Assembly (NCBI GenBank): GCA_030562195.1
Contig: JAUJPP010000007.1
Location: 19,465,769-19,529,768, forward strand
DNA from: Nipponacmea schrenckii
Lineage: Eukaryota; Mollusca; Gastropoda; Lottiidae
Direction of reading: 5' to 3'
Length of the DNA: 64,000 nucleotides
A program made the translations under genes and the position numbers. The notes under the pieces are model-generated. The model was not told the DNA's origin and did no database searches. It was given only the letters and a program-made list of their open reading frames with translations. Of the stretch, positions 13,376-26,700 are shown in pieces; position 1 is the stretch's first letter; every line of letters starts with the position of its first letter.

Positions 13376-14577
13376 TATATAAAGTGGATCTTTTCATATA
13401 AAAATAGAAAATCTTGTATAATAAAAAGATCACCTTGCTGTTGAGATATTAAGAATTCACTAAAGAAAAGATTATTGTCAGGCAAAAATGTAATAAAAAT
13501 TAAGATCGTGGTCAGGTACATAAAATCTCAACCCATTTTCTATCCATTTTCAATAATTTCTAGGTAGCTTTGTATAAACAACCTTTATTTAACCTTGAGT
13601 GTATAAAAGCATTTGTATGTTGTATTTATACTTGAGGTAAAACCTGTTTCATTAAATTGATTATTGGAAATGAACTATGTAAAGTTACCATCAATACATT
13701 TCAAAGGCTTTTCAATTATATGTTACCCAAGTCCTTACAACATATAACTTTTACTATTACTTTGCCCTATTTTATTCTGCTAGTTCATCCAGACAGTGAA
13801 TAGGGCCTAATACCTCATTCAACTAATCTTACAACTTTTTTTTAAAGCATCCATTACTCATTTCATCATCTTAGCAAGTTAGCTTCTGTACAGAATTTCA
13901 GACCAGGAGATAAAAGATAAGAGTAGTTGTCAGATAAAAGGCCATTGAAAAATTTTGAAGTCAGCAAGTCAACAATGTATGTTAGCCACAAAATTCCATT
14001 GTGAGCCAGATGATGCAGAAAGTGAATTTTGAGTCTGATACTGAGCAACGGAAGTGTCTTGGGGCAAGTCTGTATATCGGTCTCTAGGTCTGTATGCAAA
14101 AGCATTGAGTTAGCCTCCAAAGTGTGTTGTGAGGGATCAACAGTTGTACTGTAGGCCACTAAGCAAGATTGTTAGCCATCAAGGGTTAAGGGAGAAACCA
14201 TCTGCAAAGTAAATGGCCTTGACAAAGTTTATCAGGTCGTTATTCAGCTAGTGATCCAACAAGGAAGATTTGAACTAAAAGAAACTCCTAGATTTTAAAC
14301 AAATTGAGACAATAGAAATGGAAAGGGAAAATAGGCAAATTCTGCTAACCGTCAGACAAGTTTTCAATATATCACATTGAGCAGTAAACCATTTCTTATC
14401 GCTATATTTTATTTCCAATACACAACAATCCTTTTTTATTTTATCTTTCAAGTCTGAGTCTCTATCTCTCATGTGACAAAATGGTTAAATATTAACTTTA
14501 TTTCAATAACTCTGATAAAGGTTCAAATAATAGGTTATTCAAATCATTATTGTTATGTTAACTGATTATCAAGAAAC

Positions 14578-14650
14578 ACAAATGGAAATGAAATGAAATG
14601 GAATTGAAATTCCAACTGCTTTGCACCTTAAACGGATTATGCAGACAAAT
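14578..14650 (+). repeat. Diverged copy of the short insertion family
   Basis: ATGAAATGAAATGG...TCCAACTGCTTTGCACCTTA..CGGATTATGCAGACA follows the order of the copies at 13.2 and 22.8 kb. ACAAAT at 14578-14583 and 14645-14650 may be a decayed flanking duplication. Confidence 0.5.
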
Positions 14651-15182
14651 ATGTCATATACCAGTACTGGTACATTATTCTTGCTTTTAGTCAGTTCACC
14701 TGCAGATTTTCCAATTCAAATGTGTAACAAATGCAAATGCAAGCAAGTTTATGATAAAGTTAAATGCTCCTAAGTTATAATTTTCTAAAATATTTCATAC
14801 AACACTAAACAGAGAAGTAGGAGTACCATAATAGTACACAGCGTAAAATTATGTTTCGAGTTTCATACAATTTCTACTGACAAAGCCCTAGGATAATTAA
14901 AATACTGTTATATATCTTTTCAAATCTAGGTCAAAAGAAAAAACACCTGCCTATCACATTAAAATTCAACCCACAATAAATAACATTATATTATACTTAT
15001 TTATTCACAATATCATCAAATAATCTCTAGGGTCCTTTATTTAATTTAAAGAAGTGAAAACTTTATTTACAATAGTCAAGATAAAGACACTGGCATTTAT
15101 CATTAAAAATTTAGTGTATGAACTACTAAATTCTAGGCCATATAACTGTATCATAGTATTAATGGAGATTAGGGTGATTGAA

Positions 15183-15226
15183 AGTAACAAGTTACTGTTC
15201 AATAAAGGCGCTGGCACAGGGTTAAA
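15183..15226 (+). repeat. Dispersed repeat, copy 1 (AACAAGTTACT...GGCACAGGGTTAAA)
   Basis: AGTAACAAGTTACTGTTCAA, then TAAAGGCGCTGGCACAGGGT and TAAA, shared with 49703-49747 at about 80% identity over some 44 bp in the same orientation. No coding potential. Confidence 0.6.
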
Positions 15227-15565
15227 GTTTTGATTACAAGTATAGTGGTGATAAAACTGAGTGAATACTGGTAAAAATACTAAGTAATTTTGAAAAGTAT
15301 ATCTGAAAAATAATTCTTAAAAGTAGACCCGAAAAGATGAATATTTTGATTAAAGTATGTTCTTCTCAAACCATTCACTGTAAAATATGAGTTAATTGTC
15401 ATTTATTAAAAGTAAAAATGCAAGTGGAAGTGGAAAAGTGCTTTTGCAGACATAAATACAAATACACTGGCAACAAAGTTTGATTTCCTAATTAATTTTG
15501 GGGAACTATAGCACTGATGTTGTAGGAAGGGAAGATAAATCTATCAACAATAGACTGCAACTGGG

Positions 15566-15706
15566 CAGCTCCTATCAGGAAAGACTGGACAGCTCCTATC
15601 AGGAAAGACTGGACAGCTCCTATCTGGACACCTATCAGGAAAGACTGGACACCTCCTATCAGGAAAGACTGGACACCTATCAGGAAAGACTGGACACCTA
15701 TCAGGA
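15566..15706. repeat. Minisatellite with 24/21/15-bp units
   Basis: Seven units of CA(G/C)CTCCTATCAGGAAAGACTGGA type. Unit lengths are 24, 24, 15, 21, 24, 21 and a partial 12 bp; the shorter ones lack 3 or 9 bases. Since every length is a multiple of three, all frames remain open across the array and generate repetitive peptides on both strands (for example YQERLD). No splice sites or start context support translation. Confidence 0.85.
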
Positions 15707-16919
15707 ATATAATTGTCAATCTTTAACTTATTAACACCAATGCATTCACTTTCTTTAATACAGACAATGATTACATGTCTTGTGGCTGGTGAGGAGATCA
15801 GATAAAGGTTATGAATATGTAAATTAGACAAGAGATAAGATATCTATTATTTATATTTATAATTTATTATCATATCTTTCATCTGAATATATCCACAATA
15901 AAAACCCTGACAATCAGAACTAGGGTGGTGAGTCACGACCACGCACATTGTTCACAGGAAATTACTACTTGAAAACCAGGACACATAAACATAACACACT
16001 TCACCTACAGCTCACCATTGTATATACAATAGCTCAAATATTGCATACTTTATATATACAACTTCAGTTTAAAGTACTTGTACCAGGCCTTTCTAGTATT
16101 TAGATTCTCAACTCTGATAAGGAAATACATTTTCAATTGAAAGTATGCACCCCAATATATTTCCTGTATCACTACTAATTTTAGAATTATTGTTCTGCCC
16201 AAACCAAGTAAGCTTGGTGGATAATGATCAAGAAAAAAGAAAAAGGTTATGATGACACAGAATCTGTCATAAATCAAACTATACTTGCTCTATTTCTTGC
16301 AATTGAATTCAATTAAAAACATGAATTACTCTCTAAAGACAAAATATGTCATATAGCTTAGACTTTAAGTAAAATAATATAAAGTGTAAGATATCAACTT
16401 TCTGTTAATGCTAGAGTATATTTCACATTATTATGTGATCAGAAGAGTTGGCCACCTATGTTCAAAGGTTGAGATGTTATGATCTAGTAAATTATCTGTA
16501 TTAATATATCTATCCCCTGGTGTCAATGCTCTTATAGAATAAATGCTATTTTCAACTTAGTAATTTGACCAATGAGTTATTTCAACTACAACTCAGTGTA
16601 ATAAGTAAATAAGGTTTATTTCAAACTTCAATCAGAACTGCTAATTTTAAATCAAAGGTAATATAATAAAGATATTTCAACATAAACACAGTGGGATGCC
16701 AGTGTATTCTAGGTAAACATTTACTAAACATTGCTCTCAGTTAATTATCCAATCATACTTAAAATAGAGTGTATATTACACACTAAAACGATTACCCTGT
16801 TATTATCCTAAATAACATATGATACACTTTTTAAAAAAAAAAAGGAGAGACAAAAACATCTATAGAACCAGAACAGATAACAGTTACTTGTTAATCCTTG
16901 GCTAAAATTGTACGTATTG

Positions 16920-17090
16920 GCTTTTCCCTATTGACAGCTGGGATGATTGATAAGGAAGAAAGATGACTTATTCTAGGTCAATGCATGTGCATATTTAACT
17001 CTTCTGAGTATTGTTTTTTATCCATTGACAGCTAGAATGACTTTAATAAGGAAGAAAGGACAATGCATGTGCATTTTTAATTCTGTATTT
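16920..17090. repeat. Two-copy tandem duplication, 94-bp period
   Basis: ATTGACAGCT starts at 16930 and 17024, and each copy continues with AATGA/GATGA, TAAGGAAGAAAG and CAATGCATGTGCAT. The first copy has about 12 additional bases between the last two blocks. Confidence 0.7.
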
Positions 17091-18330
17091 GAAAAGAATT
17101 CACTTGTTTTACTGTGAAATAGTAGTTAGATCCAGAAGTTAATAATCACTTATGAAAAAAATAACTTTTTCAAATGGAAGCTAAAAACTATAGTTTTTTA
17201 TTAACTCTATGAAATAAGTGGAGCAAACACTATAAAACTTATTGTATATTTGTGAAATGAGATGAAAAAAGGAAAACCAAGAAATAGCTATGTTTATGTT
17301 ATTAACAGACCATAGAATACTGACAAAATATACTAACAGTTCTACATTAGTACTTAATGTAAATAAACATGTATGTATACCAGTTAATAACGGTCTACTA
17401 ACCATCTAAATAATGACTAATACACCAGATATTCAAATATATAAAACTACTTGGATAAAACCACTAAAATGGACTAGATTCATCTCCTGCTGACCACCCA
17501 TTTCGGAAATAGATTTTTATCAGAACAGCTACTTCAACAATGGAAATTATCTTTCAAATATATGACTTTACAAGTATGTGAAAATGAACATTAGGTTACT
17601 GTTTTTTGTTATTTTGAGCGTGACAAAATAATTCACACCTTTCTATGAACAGACATTTATATCAAACAAAATTTGGCAGGTATTTCTTACACAACAACCA
17701 TAATTATTTATGTACATTGATCAATCAATTATCATTGTAATATAACAACTTAGCTAAATTGAAAAAGGTAATCATTCAGTACCTTATTTTAATTTGCAGA
17801 CAACCTGAAAACTCAAGATATATCCAAATCATATCAAGTCCTCGAATTAAGAAGTTAGTAGTGTAACTATTTCTGTCTTGGGTTTTACAAAATGATAAAC
17901 TTGTCACCTAAACACATATCAAATTGACAGTTACTGTGATAAAAATGTCATGTAATATTTACAATCATGTACAGTGGAGACTGGCTTTATTTATGAAGTA
18001 TGAAAAAAAATTTGTTTTTCCTCAATAAATTCAGTGAATCATGTATATGTATCAATATGAGGAGGTCTTTCCCACACCCTTTCTACATTCAACCATGAAA
18101 TACCACTCAATAACTACAAACAGATATACCTATTTGAGCATTGATGAAATGAGATTAAGTATTAGTATGTAGCTAACAATAGCCACCACTACATGCAGTG
18201 TTTAATGAGGGACTTTGTAAGGAAAGGTGCAAGCTTAATAACTTACTATCATTATTTACAAATGATAAGGTATCTTCGAATCATGCATTTTATAGGAAAC
18301 AAGACCCTAATTTATACCTTTGAAATAATA

Positions 18331-18470
18331 TGTTTTTCTGAAGCATATCTCCTTAACAATTGATGACATCTTTAACAAAATTAGACCTTGACCTTTACCT
18401 GTAGGCTCTGAAAAGGCCAAAATCCCTCCAATATTACAAAAAATTTTCTGAAGCATATATCCTCAATTAT
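18331..18470. repeat. Short direct duplication, 110-bp period
   Basis: TTTCTGAAGCATATCTCCTTAA near 18335 recurs as TTTTCTGAAGCATATATCCT near 18445, with AT-rich sequence and AGGTC/GACCT motifs following both. Confidence 0.4.
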
Positions 18471-20676
18471 TCTTTGTCAAGGTCTTGAAATAGTCATATA
18501 CCATAACTAGTGCTTTTGAGAGGTAAACCAGCTTTCATCCACTAATCACTACTCATTGATACTTATTCATACTATCTGATTCAAGTAATATTAATAAGTA
18601 CAATTATATTCTAACACTCAAGTCTATTAACAAAGGTTGAATTAATTGTAACAATTTACAATTAAAAAACGTTGAGGACAAAAAGTTCATTTAAAGTCAT
18701 ATACATTATATCTATAATAAATGAGATTGTTTAGTACAAAGAGGTGAACACCACTAAAATGTTTTTTTTATCTATAATAGACTTACATTTCAAGCACTAA
18801 CTAAGTTCATTTCAATAAAATGAGGGAAATATTTCAAAATGTTGACGTGCAGGTTTAGTCCAGTCTAGTGATTTAATTATACCATCTTGCCAGGTTCAGC
18901 TGTAACTGGTAGACTAAGTATAAATAAGAAGAGGGAAAAGGTTGGTCAAATTGATAGGACAGACAGAATCCATATAAGATGAAATTCAATGATCTTTTAG
19001 AAGAATTTCCAATTTCCAACAAATTGGTGAGTCTCATAATGAAATCCATAGTCTCCTTGCCACCTAGGCCTGTGGTTTTTAAGGGACAATATCATGTTTT
19101 GATTTCTGTTTGAGAAGTAAAAATAAAAATCTAGTGCTACCGGAAAGTCAAAATCGTAATGTACCGGTATACAATTCAACAAAAAAACAAAACACATTAA
19201 AGTTTACAAACCACTGTGTATAATTGAGAAAATTTGGTTTAAACTCTCAATTAATACTAGACTAATACATTTGAAAATCATGATGTATGGCTTGACCTTC
19301 ATTCCAATTAACAACAAAACAACACATTTCAACAAACAAGTCTATATTGGTGTTATAATATAACAAAACAACATAATGGATTTTACACCTTCTTTGATGT
19401 TGATATTGTTCAGATGGTGCAAAATGTGTTGACATTTTATAACTGTTAAAGGTGTAATATGTTCTCATTTCATAAAAACAGCAATTGAAATATATAAATA
19501 TGTGTTTTCATTATTTCAATCAGTAGAAAGAGTAATTCTTATTATATGAACATTTGAACCGATCATTTTTATTAAAAACAAACTGATTTTAATATCTTGA
19601 TCTTTACTTCACTGTGATTGATCTTCACTTCACTGTTAATTACAAAATGTGATATAAAAGTGTCAATATATTCCCTCAAGATATATGCACAGTGCCACTT
19701 AAAATGATTTTGCATCAACATCTTTGTTCATTTTGTTGAGATGTTCTATAAAAGTAGTGAGATGTTGAAGAAATAGAGGAATCTAATTCAAAGATTATCA
19801 GGATAATGAAACTCAGAATCTCTATGATCTAGATTGAGTTGCCAGATTCCATTATGAAGAAAAATCTCAAGGACACATCAATCTCAATAAACTTAATGAA
19901 TATATTTCTTAGAGCATGATTATTAACAACAATTTAAACCAACATTATAATTATTGAAGGCATACAACAGGAGTGTCAATATGAGAAACTAAGAAAGCTA
20001 AGACATCAGGTGTTCCAGAAGAGTGAGTCTTGCTTTGCTGTACTTATAAGTATAACCATTGTATTTAATTTACGGCGTAAGCAGAGTGAAACGAATTGAT
20101 TTTTTGCTGCATATTGATACCTTTTCTTACATGTCAAAGCTCCTTTCATTTCCAATCAAGCATGGAATAAACTCTTTAAGGTCTACCTAAGCATATCATA
20201 TATGATTTTTGCATCACTGCTTCACTGATTATAGATAATTTTATTTTTTTATGACATGTTGCCAGCAATGTAATTATATATTCTTCAATAGGCTTTTTTT
20301 AATTCTACCTTCTAATATTAAAGCAGCAGGTAATGGTAATATTCGAAACCAACTCATCCTTTTGGTACTGACAATGAGTGTTATTTATGCATCTTGCTAG
20401 TCTAAGAACCATTTAAATGCTATATAATTAATCTTATAATCAAATTGATGTAAAAAAAAATGCTGTCTACCAATCACAAGATATTCCAAAGGCACAGAGT
20501 TGGTTTCAACTACATTTCAAATCATCCATTCGCTGTACAGTAGGAGGAATGCCAAGGATGTTCTCAGAACAGCAGAGCTTATTATGAAGGAATATAACTA
20601 AAAACTATGTATGTAAGGGTGTAATACGTATGTATATTAAATGTATATGGGGCTATGTGATTTGAGAAATACTTAC

Positions 20677-20762
20677 AGGTTGTTCTTTAGGTGTGTTATC
20701 TTTCCTTGGTCTCCGTCTTGGAGCAATACCTACTTCTACACCTCGTAAAATTGAATCCACAA
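20677..20762 (-). CDS. KDM3: KDM3 coding exon 6
   Basis: Two bases complete the split Val codon, followed by 28 codons, with acceptor AATTTCAG and donor GTAAGT (phase 0). It encodes VVDSILRGVEVGIAPRRRPR followed by KDNTPKEQP. Vertebrate counterpart: VVHSLLKGENIGITSRRRSR. The basic stretch ends the folded amino-terminal region; in vertebrates a long, poorly conserved linker follows, which explains why the next exon cannot be recognised by similarity. Reading through the donor reaches a stop after seven codons, so a further exon is required. Confidence 0.92.
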
Positions 20763-23700
20763 CTGAAATTATAAAATATTTAAATCACATTATGAAGCCT
20801 AATCTATAAGTGAATAATATCGTAAAAATAAAAAGGACAGATATTGTAGGGTCAGAAAAATTAGTTCTCCAGATTAAAAATTGTGTATAATTAATAATTA
20901 CTAAAGAATGCATGAACTGAATGAGAATCAGTACTATTTCTATTCTGTGCATGCATTTACTGATTCAGTCGGCATGTAATAGACTAATTATATAATGATC
21001 ACCTCAAAATCAATCAAAAGCTGAATTAGCAGGGATGAAATAGTATCCAATAAGCCACAAACAAAAACTTAATCTGGCTTTTAACTTGAGTCTATAGTTA
21101 AAAGTCCAACAAATTTAAACACTGAACACAATGGTATTTTATATGTATTTTAGGAACTAAGTTAATATTGAAATCCCACAGAGCATCACAAAGATAAATT
21201 CACAATACTCCATTAACAGTAATAATTTCCTTTTAGCAGTGATAGTAGATAGCAGGATGTACAAGTGTAATGTAAGAGATACAACAGAAACTGTAAGGTC
21301 AGGAAGATAGTAGAAGCCACTCCTACATTTAACCTAGATAAACCTAGCTGTGGTAATTAGCTTATTGAGTCATCAGTGTACTGCAGTATCTTCCCGCTTT
21401 CACATAATCTTGATAAGATACATGTTGAGTTAACAGTAACACAGGAAAACTGATGATCTCATTTCTAGCCATCTTTGATTGTGTACTTCCGAATTATCCT
21501 CAAAGCTTACAAATAGCAGTTGAATAATACTTGGACTTAAATATCAAATACTAAAGGGATTACAAAGAGGTTTTCTTTATATTTATTACATATATATTAT
21601 GTATAATACAAATATCAATCAGATATATGTGGTTTCTGCAAAGAGTGTTTATCATCAAACACAGTTTTAGTGGAATTGCAGGAACTACAGACATCTGATT
21701 GAAAATTGGAATGGTGAAAATTGGCAAATTGATTCTATCAAAAAAAAAATTTACACTCTCTTTAAATAGAAAATAAAAGGAAATTTAATATTTGCTTTCT
21801 CAAAGTGTGTATCACTGAAGCTCCAATGGTGACAAATTATGATTTATAAATCAATAAATCACACTCACATGATTTGGGATCAAAAAGTAAATATATGAAA
21901 CTACCATATTTAGTTTTGTCATGGAAGTAGATTGATTGATGTTCATGTCATGCAGTAGTTTACCAAAACTATTATTCATTCTTAAGATTCAGTGTAACGA
22001 AATCATCAATACTCACCTCAAAAACAATGAAATAAAAGTCCTACTTTTCTACACCTGATTGGGCGATATGAAGACTGGCAATACCATGAAGTGTACAATG
22101 AGGTTGATATTGCCAGAACAACCTCATTACCCTACTATTTTTTTTCTTTTAAACTCTGTAGCTTTAAATGTCAGATCCAACAAATAGCTTTTTCCATCTT
22201 AGAAATAAGGGGATGTAATCCAATATTCGTGTAGGATCAGATCAATTGATCTGTATCTCATGATTAATTCTTAACAGAAATATAACTGAGACAGCCCAAA
22301 CCATCAACTTTTCAATTTACACTATGACATTAAGACAATAAACTAGACCCCATTATCTAACTTATAACAAGATTGATCAATAGATGTGTCGACTGGATCT
22401 TTCCATCACTAAAATTGAATTGCTGCGATATCTATATTATATGTATCAGTGAGTCTGATATACAATGGAATAGATTGATATATTGCAACACATCATGTTT
22501 CATCATCCAAATACAAAAACAACTATATTGCAGTTTGAAATCTAATTGTAAGGAAATACAGCATCACTAGTAATATAGGGTTTACCCAATTGCATGCCAT
22601 ACTTGAAATAGAGTCACCTACTGGAAATTCCACCTGGCTATTAAAGTTTATTTGGTATATATATTTTTTTACTCAAGTCTTATGATTAAGTCTGATCAAA
22701 TGACCATTCATGAATGTTTCTACTACCATAAAAATAGATCCATCTACTGGAAATATCTATTTTACATCTACACTCAAATTATTAAATGAAATGAAGGGAG
22801 TTGTACGTCCTACTCTTTTGCACCTTATGGGATAATGAAGACGAAACTCAAATTATGAGCTCAAGCCTAACGATTTAGTCTAATCAAACGATGATTCATC
22901 AAGAATCCTACTGCTGTTACTGGTGTAACCTTAGAATAGAAAACTCTGAATATCATGAATATGAATATAACAATCATCTTGGCTATAATCTCAATTGTCA
23001 TTTCTTTAGCTTGACCAGATCTGTCATGTCAGGCATAATCTTATGTTATTGTAGTAGATAATCTGAAATCATTTGATGACGATAGAATTCTATATCTATT
23101 GCAACAGTTTTAATTTCCTGTACGTATATTATAACATCCTTGAATATTCTCATTATAGCCATCATCACATCAATATCACCCTGGAGTAATTAAGTGATAA
23201 TTAAGTCTATAGAGAGATATAATTACTACTACAGATAATGACAAGGGAAATATCTGATGAAGTAGAAGATCTAACAAGGTCAAGGACAATCTTTTGAAGG
23301 ACTAAGACTGGCTTACCAAATAAATGGTGTTTTAATTTGGGTGGGCCATAGCTAGGGTTAGTAGGTACATGGAGCCGCGAGACCCTTGGACAATTCTGTG
23401 GCCCTAATTGAGGTTCTCTACCTAAAAGAAAAGCAACTAATGCTTACTATTTTGGGAAGTTTTTAGTGTTTTATTTATTATTTTCTCTTATCTGTCTTTG
23501 CATATCATTTGGAAATTTGCAGACATGGAGTAAGGAGATCAAGCACTTGTGTAAATTTGAAGAAAATCAGAAATAAATGAAATCCTAGCTTAATTTGTGA
23601 CCGTGAGTCATATGCACTGACAATAAAATCAGCCAAAAAACTCTAAAGTCTAAAAATTGTTCATTACATAATAAAGTAATGTTTTCCAGATCACGTAACC

Positions 23701-26700
23701 GGTCTGTGTGTGTGTCAATTTTAACCACCACAATATTACATTCAAATTCAAGGCGAGCTTTTAATTCAAACACTCCAAGTGTTCAACTCATACCAAATGT
23801 CAAACGCCTTCCGTGATGACGTTTGTTCACATGTTTTTAAGTTTTAACTTTCACCAAAAATAAACAATGTATTTAAAACGTGACAGTGAAATGACGACAC
23901 TGTTGTCACCAATGTAAATAGAGTGATATCGACAAACAATAAAAATAGAAGATCATCTACATGGAGTTATTCAATTAGGACATATCTAACCTAATGACAG
24001 GTTAAAACACTTTTCATACAAAGAAAGTGGTTGAGATCCTAAAAACGTTTCCCATCAGGGGCCATTTTTGTCTTCATCAGGGTTACATGGACGTCTATAT
24101 TGACCTCATTCATGAAGAGTTCCATTAGAATGCATCTGAGAGAAGTCAACAGTCTACATTATTAGTTTGGAACTGTTCTTGGCACATTTGTCATAGTGTT
24201 GGTGTAAATAGGCTAAATTTTTGATTTTATAGCGGCCTGGTGTAAACGGGGCCCAAGTTATGGTTGCAAATAATGTTTGCTTAGCAAACAGTTCTAGTAA
24301 GTGACTTAGTGACAGACCGACCTAGGTTATTATTTTTATTATACATACCTCCATCATCTATCAATCTCATCTGAATAAGAGCAGGGTCTTCATTATGTTC
24401 TTCTAATACAGTATCATCAGTAACAGCTAAACACTGAAAGTACAAACAAATAACACAATAAATACAATGTCTTTTTTGCTTTCTTTACCAGTTGATAACA
24501 CCTCAATTCTAACTGTCTGAATTCTAGATTGTCAAGTACTCATCAATATTTAGATAGCCAAGAAAAAAGTTTCAGAAAAAATTCACTTATAAATGTGAGC
24601 TCAAATATTCAAAAACACATTCTCAAATATTTCTTGTAGTTCTCTGCATTACTAGCATGATTGCCATTACCTTTCCAAGAACATTTGCTTACGATCTAAT
24701 AGTCCTTTGTACAAGTAAAAGTGTAAAAATGTGTTAATGTTATTAAAAGAAACGGGTCTGTATGTGAATGGAGTATTTGGGAATAGAGTGTAATTTGTTA
24801 CATGTGTGATATTCTGTTCATATATTATATTGCTGTAACATATTATTACATACATACCATGAAACAATAACAAGAGAGATTGCTATTGTTTTATCAGTGA
24901 TTAGGGGATCATGTCCCTTTAAAACATCTTGACAATTTCAATGAGAGAAGACCATCACATTTATAACTACTTCTGAATCATAATATGTTTTAACGGGGAA
25001 ATATTAATTCTAATAATGGTTGTTTGTCATCCAACTTAACATCAATTTAAAGTAATTCCACACAAAACAAACATATTAAATTTTGCAAGCAATATATCAT
25101 AATTAACCAAAAATATGACATAACTACAAACTCTCATATCAATCATACAATTTAAATTTGTTTAAAGGGTTTTATTTTCTACCAGTGATATATATATAAT
25201 GTTGTATTAAATGACATGTTTACATGTACAGTAAGTTTTTAAACCTACATGGCTACATTCATAAAAATCAGGAAATAAAAGTCCTGGTTAAGATATTAAA
25301 TTGTCAGCTTGACATCCTTCAAGGCTGAGAAGAATTACATCTATGTTTTTATTGTTAATTCATCTATGTCTTAGAGTTGTTTTTTCACATAACAGATCAA
25401 AAACACAGCATTGCAATTACCAAGTGGTATTATAAGATTTTCATTGAAGTTGAACTCTTTGAACATTGAGTTTGAGAGAAAAAATATAACGTGATATATT
25501 TTAGTCTTCTAGATCAGCAAGGTCTAATTTTATGAGAATAATTTCACTTGATATAACTTTAGTTAAATAGTTTAGAAATATTTTGGTGAAAGAGCAGAAT
25601 AGATTTAAAATATGTCACATTTGTCACTTAAATTCAAAAAATGATAAGTTAGGAACAGAATGGTGAAAACTTCAGTTCAAATGAGGAACAATTCCAGAGT
25701 CATAAATGTGATGGTATTCTATTAATGCATTTGCTAATAGTTCTAAAAGTTTTAAATGTAGAAAAGTTATCTGGTAAGAGCCAATTTTAACCTATTGCAC
25801 AATACAGTTGCAGATTATGTGATGGATGTATGGAACTTTCAAGTCGAGGGTATTGTAAAATCTGATGTCCATAGTTCTTGCAATACAACTTGACACCAAA
25901 GGTGATGATATCATTTTATCAGGAAATCCCTTAACAACTCTTTTTAACAGGTAAGCCCCCTTTAAAACCTTGAGCTATCTAATGGCCATGGTTTATCATA
26001 TTAATTTAACAAGTTTTTGTTAATATAGTAATATAAACAGTGTTTTAAGATTAATTTCTTATCAAACAGGATGTATAAAATACTATTAAAGTACTCAATA
26101 ACTGACATTTACTTTCATATTTAATGATAGATAGCTTCAAATATAGACACAGGAAACAGATTTTCACAATGGATGACCAAAAAATAAAATACACATTAAA
26201 AAGAAAGGTCAGATGACAAGGTTAATGTAGAGTCCTCTTGTTAACATGAGCAACAATCAAGATTGGTCAACATTGCAAATACCACAGGTGTCAGTCAGAG
26301 TTCATCATCTTTAGAAAAAATAAGATTGGGTCACTGTGAAATACCTTGGATAGCCTTAATATATATGCATGTCAAAATCTAACAAGGTGTGGGTACAGTG
26401 TTTAAATCCTCACAACCTTATATCTATTATTCAAAGTACCAATCAGAATGAAAATTGGACATTTGATATGCTTAGCATAAAACATAATCACCAACTGATA
26501 ATCTTACAAGTATCCAAGAGCCTTAAGTGAGTTTCAAAATCAAAATAAGCATGGACAGTGGCTCTAAAGAGCTGGAGTGTTTAAAATAAAAGCTTAAACA
26601 GCCATTCACGATAAGGCTTAGCTCGCATTATAGTTTACTGACAGCAATGTCAATAATTTCTAACATTCTTTTAAGGAGATATCACTGAGGACATTATATC

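Larger units (their letters stand above)
1..20676 (-). other. KDM3 intron 6, partial (at least 20.7 kb)
   Basis: It begins at the GTAAGT donor beside 20677; no acceptor followed by a family-like exon was recognised before position 1. The next part of KDM3 proteins is a divergent low-complexity linker, so a short exon could be missed. Contents: GAATGAAT-rich stretches (1560-1800, 2470-2620, 13306-13375), an X-box-like site (7582-7594), a triplicated 160-bp unit (8335-8752), short dispersed repeats, a minisatellite (15566-15706) and two local duplications. Confidence 0.7.
20763..24348 (-). other. KDM3 intron 5 (3.6 kb)
   Basis: GTATGT donor and TTTCAG acceptor; the only phase 1 intron found in this gene. 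It holds a fold-back remnant (21609-21739), a short insertion with 11-bp flanking repeats (22772-22856), a CpG-denser hairpin-bearing stretch (23690-23960) and a CTGATGA...GAAAC core (24047-24080). Confidence 0.85.

Noticed and set aside
13866..14159. 97-residue open frame on the minus strand in intron 6
   Set aside because: No family resemblance, no plausible splice sites aligned with KDM3, and the predicted peptide has no domain-like pattern; likely chance or an unidentified repeat.
15498..15831. Three overlapping frames on both strands across the minisatellite
   Set aside because: They arise because unit lengths are multiples of three; no start context, splice sites or family match.
23250..23290. 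Another CTGATGAAG on the plus strand
   Set aside because: No GAAAC follows within 30 bases, so it does not share the core seen at 24.0, 35.6 and 43.6 kb.
23585..23773. 62-residue open frame on the KDM3 strand in intron 5
   Set aside because: It reads somewhat like protein, but exons 4 and 5 join without any missing family residues and no splice sites bound it; not recognised as any known domain.
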